A stretch of 52,840 nt of DNA from an uncultured Pelagibacteraceae bacterium (GCA_902629215.1 CACOQC010000004.1:1-52840); one strand, 5' to 3'; positions 30,849-40,085 are shown, counted from the first letter of the stretch. Program-made: numbers and translations. The notes: generated from the letters alone by a model not told the origin.

Positions 30849-31760
30849 ATGGATAATTCAAAATTAAAAAAAAGAAGTTTATCACAAGAAGATTTATTTA
30901 ATTTATCTGAACTATTTAAATTGATGAAGCCAAGAGTTATGTCTTTGGTGATTTTTACGTGTGCAGTTGGTTTATTAACTGCGCCAAATCTTGTTTCAAC
31001 AAAAGATGCTATAATTGGAATTTTATTAGTCTCATTGGGCGCTGGGGCTGCTGGAGCATTAAATATGTGGTATGAGTCTGATCTTGATGCTTTGATGACC
31101 AGGACTTGTTTAAGACCTATTCCTACAGGAAAAGTTAACAGAAATCAGGCTCTTATTTTTGGAGTTACACTATCAATTGTTTCAGTGATAGCATTAGATT
31201 ATTTCACAAATAGAATTTCAGCTGCAGTATTACTCCTAACAATTTTGTTTTATGTTTTTGTTTATACAATTTGGCTTAAAAGACGAACGCCACAAAATAT
31301 TGTTATTGGTGGAGCCGCTGGAGCGTTTCCTCCTGTGATTGGATGGACAATTGCAACTGGTTCACTTTCAATTGAACCATTAGCATTTTTTTTAATTATA
31401 TTTTTTTGGACTCCTTCACATTTTTGGGCTTTGAGTTTATATAAATCTGATGATTATAAAAAAGCCAATATACCGATGCTCCCTTTAACAAATGGAGTTG
31501 AGAGTACAAAAATAAATATATTTGTTTATTCTTTACTAATGCTCCCAGTTATAATTTTTCCATATTTAATAAATTTTGTAGGCTTAACATTTTTAATTCC
31601 TGCATTATTGTTAACATTCTATTACAACTTTTTATGCTATGAACTTTATAACTATAAGAAAAATAAGTTTAATCCAAAAAAAGCTAAATCTATATTTGGG
31701 TATTCAATACTCTATTTATTTTTAATTTTTGTACTTTTTTTGATAGATAAAATATTATGA
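30849..31760 (+). CDS. ctaB: Protoheme IX farnesyltransferase (heme O synthase)
   Basis: CtaB converts heme b to heme O, the precursor of the heme a used by the oxidase. The 303-residue UbiA-superfamily membrane protein starts at ATG 30849 (a TTG lies one codon before). It has about eight hydrophobic segments and the two Asp-rich motifs: NMWYESDLDALMTRTCLRPIPTG near residue 77 and the second around YKSDDYKKANIPMLP. The segment TPSHFWALSLYKSDDY is diagnostic for heme O synthase. Its stop overlaps the next small gene by four bases. Confidence 0.96.
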   Translation: MDNSKLKKRSLSQEDLFNLSELFKLMKPRVMSLVIFTCAVGLLTAPNLVSTKDAIIGILLVSLGAGAAGALNMWYESDLDALMTRTCLRPIPTGKVNRNQALIFGVTLSIVSVIALDYFTNRISAAVLLLTILFYVFVYTIWLKRRTPQNIVIGGAAGAFPPVIGWTIATGSLSIEPLAFFLIIFFWTPSHFWALSLYKSDDYKKANIPMLPLTNGVESTKINIFVYSLLMLPVIIFPYLINFVGLTFLIPALLLTFYYNFLCYELYNYKKNKFNPKKAKSIFGYSILYLFLIFVLFLIDKIL

Positions 31761-31882
31761 TAACACCTGACAAAAAAACAAAAAGAAAAAATATTATTAC
31801 TGCATTAGCAATAATTGCTTTCATGATTTTTCTTTTCTTTTTTACATTATATAATACTGGAGTATTTGATAGAGCCATATGA
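31757..31882 (+). CDS. CoxF-like 41-residue single-helix protein
   Basis: This gene is easy to miss because of its size. ATG 31757 overlaps the ctaB stop (ATGA) and its TGA overlaps the ctaG start (ATGA), so it sits in perfect coupling between them. The product has a basic N-terminus (TPDKKTKRKN), one hydrophobic helix (residues 13-31) and a short tail TGVFDRAI. Alphaproteobacterial oxidase operons often carry a small CoxF protein of this shape at exactly this place, between ctaB and ctaG. I infer a role in oxidase assembly from position and topology; the sequence itself is too short to prove homology. Confidence 0.75.
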   Translation: MITPDKKTKRKNIITALAIIAFMIFLFFFTLYNTGVFDRAI

Positions 31883-32412
31883 TTGAAAGAAAAAAATTAA
31901 CACCATTAATTTTAGCTGGTATTTTTGTTTTAATGTTAGGCTTATCATATGCAGCAGTACCTTTATATGATCTTTTTTGCAGAGTTACTGGATTTGGGGG
32001 GACTACTCAAGTGTCGAACAATGCTCCAAAAATAGTATTAGACAAAGTAGTAAGTGTGAGATTTGATACAAATGTAAATAATTTACCTTGGGATTTTAAG
32101 GCTAAATCAAATGTTATCGATGTTAAAGTTGGTCAAGTTAATAAAATTGAGTTTGAAGTTACCAATTATAGTGAAGAGCCAACAGCTGGGGTAGCAAGTT
32201 TCAATGTTTCGCCTGCTAGTTTTGGAAAATATTATAGCAAATTAGGATGTTTTTGTTTTGAAAAACAAGAGTTAAAAGCTGGAGAAAAAGTAACATATGT
32301 TATGACTTTTTATTTAGACCCCGAAATGGTCAATGATCCAACTGTAAAAAACTTACAAGATGTAACTATGTCGTATACTTTTTTCTCGACAGATTACTAT
32401 AAACAATCATAA
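31879..32412 (+). CDS. ctaG: Cytochrome c oxidase assembly protein CtaG/Cox11
   Basis: CtaG delivers copper to the CuB site of subunit I. The 177-residue protein has an N-terminal membrane anchor (about residues 11-29) followed by VPLYDLFCRVTGFGGTTQ, with the conserved Cys. A periplasmic beta-sandwich carries the copper-binding CFCF motif (KLGCFCFEKQ) near residue 117. The C-terminal DPEMVNDPTVKNLQDVTMSYTFF is typical of Cox11. The start overlaps the CoxF-like gene by four bases; coxC follows after eight bases. Confidence 0.97.
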   Translation: MIERKKLTPLILAGIFVLMLGLSYAAVPLYDLFCRVTGFGGTTQVSNNAPKIVLDKVVSVRFDTNVNNLPWDFKAKSNVIDVKVGQVNKIEFEVTNYSEEPTAGVASFNVSPASFGKYYSKLGCFCFEKQELKAGEKVTYVMTFYLDPEMVNDPTVKNLQDVTMSYTFFSTDYYKQS

Positions 32413-32420
32413 TCCAAAAA

Positions 32421-33209
32421 ATGTCAGCTGAAAAAAAACATGATTATCACCTAGTAGACCCAAGTCCTTGGCCAATATATGTTTCTTTTTCTTGTTTAGT
32501 TTTAGCTTTAGGTGCAGTTTATTATATGCATTCAGATGTATCATGGGGAATGTATTTAGGTTTGGCTCTTGTAATTTACGGAGCATACATGTGGTTTAGA
32601 GATGTTGTGATTGAAGCTGAACATCAAGGACATCACACACCTGTAGTACAAATTCATCATCGTTATGGGATGACATTATTTATTGCTTCAGAGGTAATGT
32701 TTTTTGTGGCGTGGTTTTGGGCTTATTTTGATGTAAGTCTTTTTCCTAACGAATTTGTAGGTAATGTTTGGCCACCAAAAGATATTGAAACTTTTGATCC
32801 TTGGGATATTCCATTAATAAATACATTAATATTATTGTTATCAGGTACTACAGTCACCTGGTCTCATCACGCTTTACTTGAAGATGATAGGAAAGGTTTT
32901 ATCAACGGTTTGATCTTAACAGTTATTCTTGGTGTTTGTTTTACTGCTCTACAAGCATACGAATATCATCATGCAACATTTGCTTTTTCAGATCATATTT
33001 ACGGATCAGTATTTTATATGGCGACAGGATTTCATGGTTTTCACGTAATAGTAGGAACTATATTTTTAGCAGTATGTTTATGGCGTGGAAAATTAGGTCA
33101 CTTCAATAAAGATCATCATTTTGGTTTTGAAGCTGCGGCTTGGTATTGGCACTTTGTTGATGTTGTATGGTTATTCTTGTTTGCAGCTATATATATTTGG
33201 GGAAGTTAA
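32421..33209 (+). CDS. coxC: Cytochrome c oxidase subunit III
   Basis: Subunit III stabilises the oxidase core and its proton uptake. The 262-residue membrane protein has seven predicted helices. Characteristic stretches are HHYGMTLFIASEVMFFVAWFWAYF-type sequence around residue 75 (here HHRYGMTLFIASEVMFF), GTTVTWSHHALLE, LQAYEYHHATFAFSD, GFHGFHVIVGTIFL and the C-terminal WYWHFVDVVWLFLF. Its TAA is in frame with the following surf1 gene, which therefore must start in the short gap after it. Confidence 0.98.
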   Translation: MSAEKKHDYHLVDPSPWPIYVSFSCLVLALGAVYYMHSDVSWGMYLGLALVIYGAYMWFRDVVIEAEHQGHHTPVVQIHHRYGMTLFIASEVMFFVAWFWAYFDVSLFPNEFVGNVWPPKDIETFDPWDIPLINTLILLLSGTTVTWSHHALLEDDRKGFINGLILTVILGVCFTALQAYEYHHATFAFSDHIYGSVFYMATGFHGFHVIVGTIFLAVCLWRGKLGHFNKDHHFGFEAAAWYWHFVDVVWLFLFAAIYIWGS

Positions 33210-33218
33210 TTTCAGTCT

Positions 33219-33872
33219 TTGAAACATAAGTTTTTATTTTCTGTTTTTATAATTTTTTTTATATTTGTTTTTATTGCATTAGGTACTTGGCAAATAATTC
33301 GATTAAATTGGAAAAATAATCTTATTTTAGAAATCGAAGAGTCATTAAAAAATCCTCCGATAGAACTTTCTCAATCCAATAAAGAAAATTTTCTAAAAAT
33401 TAAAACATCAGGTATTATTGATTTTGAAAAACAAATTTATTTATATAATTTGAATGATTCTGGCACACCAGGATTTGAAGTTATTAATCCAATTTTAATT
33501 GATGATGAAAATTATTTAATTAATCGAGGCTGGATACCATTTGAAAAAAAAGATACTCCAGAAATAAATATATTTGATCAAAATAGTATAATAGGAACTC
33601 TCAAAACCCAGGGAAGAAAAAACATTTTTAAACCAGATAATGATATTAATGAAAATTACTGGTTTAGTTTAAACAGAGATGATATTTTAAAATTTACAGG
33701 TAAAAAATTTTCTAAATACATAATTTATTTGGATGGAAATTATCAATTTCCTAGACCAAAAAAAATTACAGCCAATATTTCAAATAATCATAAAAAATAC
33801 GCAATGACATGGTTTTCATTAGCGATTTCAATTCTTTTGCTATATTTATATTTTAGAAAAAAGAATTATTAA
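33219..33872 (+). CDS. SURF1 family oxidase assembly protein, TTG start
   Basis: SURF1 (Shy1) proteins help insert heme a into subunit I. The 217-residue protein has two terminal membrane helices, the first with GTWQIIRLNWK and the second at the C-terminus (about residues 194-213), and a periplasmic domain between them with NRGWIPFEKKD. This is the family layout. The start must be TTG 33219: the in-frame coxC stop is at 33207-33209, and the only codons between are TTT, CAG and TCT. The stop abuts the thrC ATG with no gap. Confidence 0.88.
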   Translation: MKHKFLFSVFIIFFIFVFIALGTWQIIRLNWKNNLILEIEESLKNPPIELSQSNKENFLKIKTSGIIDFEKQIYLYNLNDSGTPGFEVINPILIDDENYLINRGWIPFEKKDTPEINIFDQNSIIGTLKTQGRKNIFKPDNDINENYWFSLNRDDILKFTGKKFSKYIIYLDGNYQFPRPKKITANISNNHKKYAMTWFSLAISILLLYLYFRKKNY

Positions 33873-35246
33873 ATGAATTACATTAGCACAAGAAATAATC
33901 AGAAAAACTTTACTTTTAAAGATGTTTTTCTCAAAGGATTAGCAGATGATGGAGGGCTATTTGTGCCTCAATTAATCAAACCATTTAAAAAAGAAGAATT
34001 AGGTAATTTAAAAAATCTTAGTTACAATGATTTAGCAGCTGAAATAATTTATCCATTCATAGGAGATTTCATATCTAAAGATGACCTAATCTCTTTGATT
34101 TCAAAATCATACTCAAATTTCAGATGTGATGATGTTGTAAAAATAACAGATTTGGGAAATTTGAAAGTTCTAGAACTATTTCATGGCCCCACTCTTGCTT
34201 TTAAAGATATTGCAATGCAATTAATAGGTAATTTTTATCAATATCATTTAGGAAAAAATCAAAAAAAAATTAACATAATAGTGGCAACTTCAGGTGACAC
34301 TGGTGCAGCTGCTATAGATGCTTTGAAAGGAAAAAATAATTTAAATGTTTTTGTATTGCACCCAAATAATAAAATTTCACCAGTACAAAGAAAACTAATG
34401 ACAATTCATGAAGAGAGCAATGTTTTTAATATTGCTGTAGAGGGCAACTTTGATGATTGTCAAAATTTAGTGAAAGCAATGTTCAATGATGAAAAATTTT
34501 CTAAAGCAATTAATATGTCCGGTGTAAACTCAATTAATTGGGCAAGAATTATTGCTCAAGCTGTATATTATTTTTATGCTTACTTTAAAGTTGGAAATGG
34601 TCAGCCTCTATCCTTTAGTGTTCCAACAGGTAATTTTGGAGATATTTATGCTGGTTATTTGGCAAAAAAACTAGGACTTCCAATTGATAAATTAATCGTT
34701 GCTACAAATAAAAATGACATACTTCATAGAGCAATATCAGTAGGTGATTATACTCAAAAGAAAGTTGAGGAAACAAATACTCCAAGTATGGATATACAAA
34801 TAGCAAGTAATTTTGAAAGACTTTTATATGATATAAAAGATTGTAACTCAGAAGTTACAAAAGATGTAATGGCTGAAATAAAAAAAAATACTTATAAAAT
34901 TGATAAAAACGATTTAGATAAAATTAAGATGAATTTTATATCTGAGATGCTTGATGAAAATGAAACTGTTGAAATGATAAAGATTATTAATGATGAACAT
35001 CAGATGGTAGTTGATCCTCATACAGCGGTGGGCATTGGTGCTGTGAGAAAATTAGGATTGGAAAAAAATTGTGTTGTATTATCAACTGCTCACCCGTGCA
35101 AATTTCCAAAAGCAATAGAAGATGCAATCTCAAAAACTGAAAATTTACCAACTAGTCTTCAATATGTTAATGACAGAAAAGAAAAATTTGAAATTCTTCC
35201 AAATGATATTGAAAAAATTAAAAAATATGTAATGAATTCGATATGA
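33873..35246 (+). CDS. thrC: Threonine synthase
   Basis: ThrC turns O-phosphohomoserine into threonine with pyridoxal phosphate. The 457-residue protein opens with MNYISTRN, typical of the class I enzyme. It carries the PLP lysine in FHGPTLAFKDIAMQ (Lys111), the phosphate-binding ATSGDTGAAAIDA, PTGNFGDIYAGYLAKKLGLP and, near the end, DPHTAVGIGA. It is appended to the oxidase cluster with zero bases after surf1, and overlaps the peroxiredoxin by four. The homoserine kinase gene for the preceding step lies about 0.9 kb further on, on the opposite strand. Confidence 0.97.
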   Translation: MNYISTRNNQKNFTFKDVFLKGLADDGGLFVPQLIKPFKKEELGNLKNLSYNDLAAEIIYPFIGDFISKDDLISLISKSYSNFRCDDVVKITDLGNLKVLELFHGPTLAFKDIAMQLIGNFYQYHLGKNQKKINIIVATSGDTGAAAIDALKGKNNLNVFVLHPNNKISPVQRKLMTIHEESNVFNIAVEGNFDDCQNLVKAMFNDEKFSKAINMSGVNSINWARIIAQAVYYFYAYFKVGNGQPLSFSVPTGNFGDIYAGYLAKKLGLPIDKLIVATNKNDILHRAISVGDYTQKKVEETNTPSMDIQIASNFERLLYDIKDCNSEVTKDVMAEIKKNTYKIDKNDLDKIKMNFISEMLDENETVEMIKIINDEHQMVVDPHTAVGIGAVRKLGLEKNCVVLSTAHPCKFPKAIEDAISKTENLPTSLQYVNDRKEKFEILPNDIEKIKKYVMNSI

Positions 35247-35731
35247 AACTTAAAATAAAAGATCAAATACCAAATACAGAGATTTTTCAACTTATTGATG
35301 GAGAGCCTCAAAATAACAAATTAAAAGAAGTTATAGGTAATGGAAAAATTGTTTTGTTTGGATTACCTGGAGCATTTACATCAACTTGTTCTAAACTTCA
35401 TCTACCAGGTTTTGTAGCAAATGCAGACAAAATTAAAGCAAAAGGAATAGAAAATATATTTTGTTTATCAGTAAATGATCCTTATGTGATGAATGCATGG
35501 GGAGAGGTTAATAACAATGGAAATAAAATTAAAATGTTATGTGATCCTTATTTATTATTTACTAAATCTATTGGTGCAGAAGTTGATCGGAATGCAAAAG
35601 GAATGGGAATTAGATCTAATCGTTACTTGATGGTTATAGAAAATTTCACAGTTGTTAATATTCACGAAGAAAAAGAAACTAAAGAGTGCGGTTTAACTTC
35701 TGCGGAAAATTTGTTAAATAATTTACTATAA
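35243..35731 (+). CDS. Peroxiredoxin, Prx5 type
   Basis: A thiol peroxidase of 162 residues that reduces H2O2 and organic hydroperoxides. The active site PGAFTSTCSKLHLPGF holds the peroxidatic Cys49 in the P-x3-T-x2-C motif, and the spacing and length match the Prx5/AhpE-like atypical group. A further Cys in KECGL near residue 153 could be the resolving residue. The core SVNDPYVMNAWG is also typical. The start overlaps the thrC stop (ATGA). Next to terminal oxidase genes it would suit removal of respiratory peroxide, which is inference. Confidence 0.93.
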   Translation: MKLKIKDQIPNTEIFQLIDGEPQNNKLKEVIGNGKIVLFGLPGAFTSTCSKLHLPGFVANADKIKAKGIENIFCLSVNDPYVMNAWGEVNNNGNKIKMLCDPYLLFTKSIGAEVDRNAKGMGIRSNRYLMVIENFTVVNIHEEKETKECGLTSAENLLNNLL

Positions 35732-35756
35732 GTAATACAATTTCCATGTGTGCGCT

Positions 35757-36179
35757 TTAATTATTAGCAGCCGACCTCGCAAGTAAATCTACTTCATTAT
35801 TCAATTCATCAGTTGAATGCGCTTTAACCCAGTTCCAACTTATTTCAAATTCATTATTTAAAAGATCTAATTCTGTCCAAAGCTCTTTATTACTTACATC
35901 TTTTTTGTTTACAGTTTTCCATCCATTTTTTTTCCAATTATGTATCCATTCTGTTATTCCAGACTTTACGTATTTAGAGTCTGTAAAGATTTCAACTTTG
36001 CTACCTTTTGGAATTTCTTTAAGAGCTTTTATAGGTGCTAACAATTCCATTTGATTATTTGTAGTATCTTTTTCACTTCCTTTTATTTCGGTTTTATTGT
36101 CACCATTTAATATAATTGCTGCCCAACCACCTTTGCCCGGATTTCCAATACATGAACCGTCTGTATATATTTTAATCAT
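35757..36179 (-). CDS. rnhA: Ribonuclease HI
   Basis: RNase HI cuts the RNA strand of RNA-DNA hybrids. The 140-residue protein has the full catalytic set: Asp7 in YTDGSC, Glu45 in NNQMEL, Asp67 in FTDSKYV and Asp131 in NEVDLLA, plus the active-site His in VKAHS. It closes the long minus-strand run and shares one base with the thrB stop (TAATG). Together with rnhB at the other end of the window, both RNase H classes are present. Confidence 0.97.
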   Translation of the reverse strand: MIKIYTDGSCIGNPGKGGWAAIILNGDNKTEIKGSEKDTTNNQMELLAPIKALKEIPKGSKVEIFTDSKYVKSGITEWIHNWKKNGWKTVNKKDVSNKELWTELDLLNNEFEISWNWVKAHSTDELNNEVDLLARSAANN

Positions 36180-37144
36180 TAATTTAAATAATCTTTATAA
36201 GTCTTTAAATTATTATGTATTACTAATTTTTGATAATATTCCCTTGGATCTTTGATTTTTATCAAAGCTGTTTTTGGGGTATTTGTATAATCATACAGTC
36301 TAGTTAAAAAGTATCTCATTGCAGCTCCACGACATAAAATATTTAATGATTTTTTTTCTCTCTGTGAGATTTTTTTTATACTTTCATATCCCTTAATTAA
36401 ATTTTTAACTTTATTTTTATTGATACTAAATTTTGTTTTGTTTTTATCAAAACACAAAGCATTTATACATATAGCTATCTCGTACATGTAGAAGTCATTA
36501 GCTGCAAAATAAAAATCAATTACACCTGATAGTTTATTATTTTTAAAAAAAATATTGTCTATAAAAAGATCCCCGTGAATTATTCCATTAGGCAATTTTT
36601 TTGGCCATCTTTTTTTAATATCTATGAAATTTATTTTTAAAAATTTTTCTACATTTGTAAATTTTTTTGATTTAAATTTTATACTATTAAATAAAGAATT
36701 TAAATTTTTTACTCCCATTGAATTTCTTCTATAAAGTTTAATTTTTTTTGTAGAAATATGCATAGCGGCAACCATTTTTCCAATATTATAGCAATTCTTT
36801 AAGTTGAGTATTTTTTTATCTTTTCCTTTAAGAAAAGAGACAATACACGCAGTTTTATTTTTTAGTTTGAACAAATAATGTCCATCTGAGTTTCTTAATG
36901 GTTTTGGACAATTAAAATTTAAATTATTTAATTGATCCATCAATTTCATAAAAAAAGGTAGTTCTTTTTTTGAAACTCGTTTTTCAAAAATTGTCAAAAT
37001 AAATTTTTCATTTTTTGACTTAAGTAAATAATTTGTATTTTCAATGCCTTGCTTGATACCTTTAAAGCTTATAAATTTGTGAGTTTGAAATTTTTTATTA
37101 ATAACAGAAAGATCTTTTTTATTTATATTTGTATAAACAGCCAT
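36179..37144 (-). CDS. thrB: Homoserine kinase, APH-fold type
   Basis: This is the aminoglycoside-phosphotransferase-like homoserine kinase common in alphaproteobacteria, not the GHMP type of enteric bacteria. In the 321-residue protein, the opening VYTNINKKDLSVINKKF and FKGIKQGIENTNYLL are family-typical. The catalytic loop is IIHGDLFIDNIFF (Asp and Asn), followed by the metal Asp in GVIDFYFAANDFYMYEIA. It makes O-phosphohomoserine for thrC. It starts directly after ispH without a gap and overlaps rnhA by one base. Confidence 0.94.
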   Translation of the reverse strand: MAVYTNINKKDLSVINKKFQTHKFISFKGIKQGIENTNYLLKSKNEKFILTIFEKRVSKKELPFFMKLMDQLNNLNFNCPKPLRNSDGHYLFKLKNKTACIVSFLKGKDKKILNLKNCYNIGKMVAAMHISTKKIKLYRRNSMGVKNLNSLFNSIKFKSKKFTNVEKFLKINFIDIKKRWPKKLPNGIIHGDLFIDNIFFKNNKLSGVIDFYFAANDFYMYEIAICINALCFDKNKTKFSINKNKVKNLIKGYESIKKISQREKKSLNILCRGAAMRYFLTRLYDYTNTPKTALIKIKDPREYYQKLVIHNNLKTYKDYLN

Positions 37145-38089
37145 TTAATTTAGTTTTTTAGGAATTTTAAAAACAACGTTTTCTTTGATTGCTTCTACTT
37201 CATCTATATTGACTGTAAATCTTTTTTTTAAGTCATTAATAAAATTACTTACTAAAACTTCAGGAGCTGAAGCACCAGAAGATATACCAATAGTATTTGA
37301 TTTTTCAATCAGTTCATAAGGTATTTCACTTTGTGAATGTATCAATATTGAATTAGGACAACCAGACTTTTTAGCAACTTCAACTAGTCTAACTGAATTA
37401 GAAGAATTTCTACTACCAATAACAAAAAATAAGTCACATTTTTTTGCAATATTCTTTACAGCCATTTGCCTATTTGTTGTTGCATAACATATATCTTCTT
37501 TCATTGGCTCTTTAATATTTGGAAATTTTTCTTTTAAAATTTTTATGATATCTTTTGTGTCATCTACAGAAAGAGTTGTTTGAGTGACATATGAAATTTT
37601 ATTGGGATTTTTTGTTGTATATTTTTTTGCTTCATTTTCATTTTGAATAAGATCTATGGATCCATTCGGTAATTGTCCCATTGTGCCAATAACTTCTGGA
37701 TGATTTTGGTGACCAATTAATATTAAATGATATCCAGCCTTATGAAGATTTTCTGCTTCTCTATGTACCTTAGAAACCAAAGGGCAAGTAGCATCTACAT
37801 AGGTCATATTATAATTTTTAGCATCTTCAGGTATTTTTTTTGGAACACCATGTGCAGAAAAAACTACTGGCCTTGATTTATCTTTTATTTCCTCAAGCTC
37901 TTCAACAAAAACAGCTCCTTTGTTTTTCAAATTATCAACAACGTACTTGTTATGAACTATTTCATGTCTTACATAAACAGGACTTCCATATTTTTGTATT
38001 GATTTTTCAACAATTTCAATTGCTCGTTCTACACCTGCACAAAAACCTCTAGGAGCAGATAATAATATTTTAATTTCTTTGTTTTTCAT
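37145..38089 (-). CDS. ispH: 4-hydroxy-3-methylbut-2-enyl diphosphate reductase
   Basis: IspH (LytB) is the last enzyme of the MEP pathway and makes IPP and DMAPP with a [4Fe-4S] cluster. The 314-residue protein shows the three cluster cysteines in APRGFCAGVERAI (Cys17), VDATCPLVSKVH and EDICYATTNRQ. HEIVHNKYVV, GHQNHPEV and GISSGASAPEVLV are also present. Its first 20 bases overlap the end of blh, so isoprenoid precursor supply is coupled to the carotenoid/retinal genes upstream in the same operon. Confidence 0.98.
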   Translation of the reverse strand: MKNKEIKILLSAPRGFCAGVERAIEIVEKSIQKYGSPVYVRHEIVHNKYVVDNLKNKGAVFVEELEEIKDKSRPVVFSAHGVPKKIPEDAKNYNMTYVDATCPLVSKVHREAENLHKAGYHLILIGHQNHPEVIGTMGQLPNGSIDLIQNENEAKKYTTKNPNKISYVTQTTLSVDDTKDIIKILKEKFPNIKEPMKEDICYATTNRQMAVKNIAKKCDLFFVIGSRNSSNSVRLVEVAKKSGCPNSILIHSQSEIPYELIEKSNTIGISSGASAPEVLVSNFINDLKKRFTVNIDEVEAIKENVVFKIPKKLN

Positions 38090-39014
38090 TTTTTTCCAAA
38101 AGATATTCCAACAATATATGTGGAAAGGTTAAAGACGCCAAACCTATAAATATAACTTTGAGAATTGAACTGTCAAAATTGTAAGTATTATTTAAAAAAT
38201 ATAAACTAATTAAACTAAAAATAGCTGTCAGAATTGTTAAAGGTAAAGCTTTTTTTAAAAAAATATTGATACCTATGTTCAAGTCATCTTCTTTCAGCTC
38301 AAATATTAGAGTAATACTGTGTCTTATTGAATGCAAAAAACAAAAGTAGAATGTAAAAGCAACAAGCGGAGAAAAATAATAATTAATTATTAATATTGAA
38401 AAGTAGTCTAAAAAAATAGTGAATTTTTTTAATTCAAAATTTTTCGCAAATAATAAAATATTTGATAGGGTGCTTAAAATTATACAAGAAAATAAAATTT
38501 TATTTGTTTCTACAAAATCTAAAAAATCATAAAAAGCTTCATTTTCAACTAATAAAAATTTAAAAATTTTGATCGTTTCATCAAAATGAAAATACATTGG
38601 TGCTAAAATAATTAACGAACCTTTAAAGAAAAATAATAATGGATTATAAAATGAATTTTCGTTAATCAAAAAAGAAGTATCTTCTTTTCCAAAATGATAA
38701 GATGCTACTATCAAAAAAAAAACCAGTGAGATTGACGGCAATATTACCCAAAAAATTATTATTAAAATAGCCAATAAAATGTAGGATAAGTAAAAAATAA
38801 AAAAATTATTAATTTTGAATATTTCAAAAAGTTTTTTCCCTTTCATATTATCAAGAGAGCCATGAGAAACACCAATACTCAAAATTAATAAAAAGCAAAT
38901 TAATGGAGATATTATGAAATTATTATTGACAAATGTTATTAATGAAAAAATATTGCAAAATAAAAAGAAAATAAAAGAGTGTCTAAAATTTATTTTTTTA
39001 ATTTGATTATTCAT
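38070..39014 (-). CDS. blh: Brp/Blh beta-carotene 15,15'-dioxygenase
   Basis: Blh splits beta-carotene into two molecules of retinal, the chromophore of proteorhodopsin. The 314-residue protein has eight or so hydrophobic segments. The family histidines appear as SIGVSHGSLDNMKG near residue 49, ASYHFGKEDTSF near 109, MYFHFDE and FCFLHSIRHSITLI near 227; iron is presumably bound by such residues. The C-terminal FPHILLEYLLE is also family-like. It follows crtY after three bases and overlaps ispH by 20. Divergence and AT bias lower identity, but motif order and context make the call firm. Confidence 0.92.
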   Translation of the reverse strand: MNNQIKKINFRHSFIFFLFCNIFSLITFVNNNFIISPLICFLLILSIGVSHGSLDNMKGKKLFEIFKINNFFIFYLSYILLAILIIIFWVILPSISLVFFLIVASYHFGKEDTSFLINENSFYNPLLFFFKGSLIILAPMYFHFDETIKIFKFLLVENEAFYDFLDFVETNKILFSCIILSTLSNILLFAKNFELKKFTIFLDYFSILIINYYFSPLVAFTFYFCFLHSIRHSITLIFELKEDDLNIGINIFLKKALPLTILTAIFSLISLYFLNNTYNFDSSILKVIFIGLASLTFPHILLEYLLEKNEKQRN

Positions 39015-39017
39015 TGG

Positions 39018-40085
39018 CTAATAAAATAATGCTTTAATAAAAGTCCATTTAGGCATTTTCAAAATTATTTTTAAATCTTCAAAAAAATTACTTTTATTTG
39101 ATAAAAATTTTATAACAGTCTTTGGTGATGTCTTAAACATGTTAAAGAATATATTGGACATTTTTTCCGGATGTTTATTTAAGACTCTAAGAAAAATATC
39201 ATCTAAAAATTGATATTTTTTACTTATTTCAAATCTTTTAGAATTTGAGATATCTTCAATATTTTCTCTAATATATTTACTGTGCTCTTGGATATTCAAA
39301 AATGTATAACCTGTACTTAATCTTGTCATTCCTCCAGCGGTACCGATATTTATTTTATTTCTTTCTTTTTTGTAAAATGGATAGAAGAGGGGAATAGCAC
39401 CTTCCTCTTTATAAGTAATTTCATAATTTTTTACTTTTAGGTGTTTTTCAATATACTCTTTAATTTGATTATCATAATCTTTTTGTGAATTATCGTTCAT
39501 TTTTGATAACCAAGTAGTTTCAATTAAAGCCTTATTTTTTGAATAAGGAAGTGTATAAAAAAAATGAACACTTTCTCTTTGATCACAATCAAAATCCATT
39601 AGATTGAAAATTTCTTCATCAAAAAGATTATTTTTTGTTTCAATTTCAACACCACAAAAATGTTGCCAAAGATTAAGATGATTTTTTTTTATCTCAGGAA
39701 CACTGTTAAATATGAATGAATTTTTTGTATTGATTTCTGCAATATCTTTAAAGAAAGAAATATTTTTATTTTCTTTTAATTTATTATTTATTTTTTTGTA
39801 AAATAATCCACTATCAATACTTTGGTATGGAAAATCTTTACATTCGAGATAATTAGTTTTTCCTGTTATGTTTATTGAAAAATTATTCCAGTTTTTTTTA
39901 ACACAATCGTCAAAATTATGATGCACAACCTTCCAGAAAGACCATGTTTTATCTTTTTTGTACTCGGATCTAGGTTCAATAATTGCCAAAGTTTTATCTT
40001 TTAATTTTTCGTGAATCTCAAGTTCATATGCAAGCGATAAACCTGCACACCCACCACCAATAATTGTATAATCAAATTCTTTCAT
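39018..40085 (-). CDS. crtY: Lycopene beta-cyclase, CrtY type
   Basis: CrtY closes the beta rings at both ends of lycopene to give beta-carotene. The 355-residue flavoprotein starts with the dinucleotide-binding motif FDYTIIGGGCAGLSLAYELE. It shows KTWSFW, the YQSIDSGLFYKKIN region, an aromatic-rich FFYTLPYSKNKALIETTWL and GTAGGMTRLSTGYTFLN, all typical of the CrtY family. The C-terminal half contains FLDDIFLRVLNKHPEKMSNIFF. It overlaps crtB by 14 bases. No crtZ/crtW or other modification gene is nearby, so beta-carotene is presumably destined for cleavage by Blh. Confidence 0.94.
   Translation of the reverse strand: MKEFDYTIIGGGCAGLSLAYELEIHEKLKDKTLAIIEPRSEYKKDKTWSFWKVVHHNFDDCVKKNWNNFSINITGKTNYLECKDFPYQSIDSGLFYKKINNKLKENKNISFFKDIAEINTKNSFIFNSVPEIKKNHLNLWQHFCGVEIETKNNLFDEEIFNLMDFDCDQRESVHFFYTLPYSKNKALIETTWLSKMNDNSQKDYDNQIKEYIEKHLKVKNYEITYKEEGAIPLFYPFYKKERNKINIGTAGGMTRLSTGYTFLNIQEHSKYIRENIEDISNSKRFEISKKYQFLDDIFLRVLNKHPEKMSNIFFNMFKTSPKTVIKFLSNKSNFFEDLKIILKMPKWTFIKALFY

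Noticed and set aside
31690-31878. Minus-strand 62-residue hydrophobic ORF
   Set aside because: It is antisense to the end of ctaB and to the CoxF-like gene, whose double ATGA overlap marks the plus strand as the coding one.
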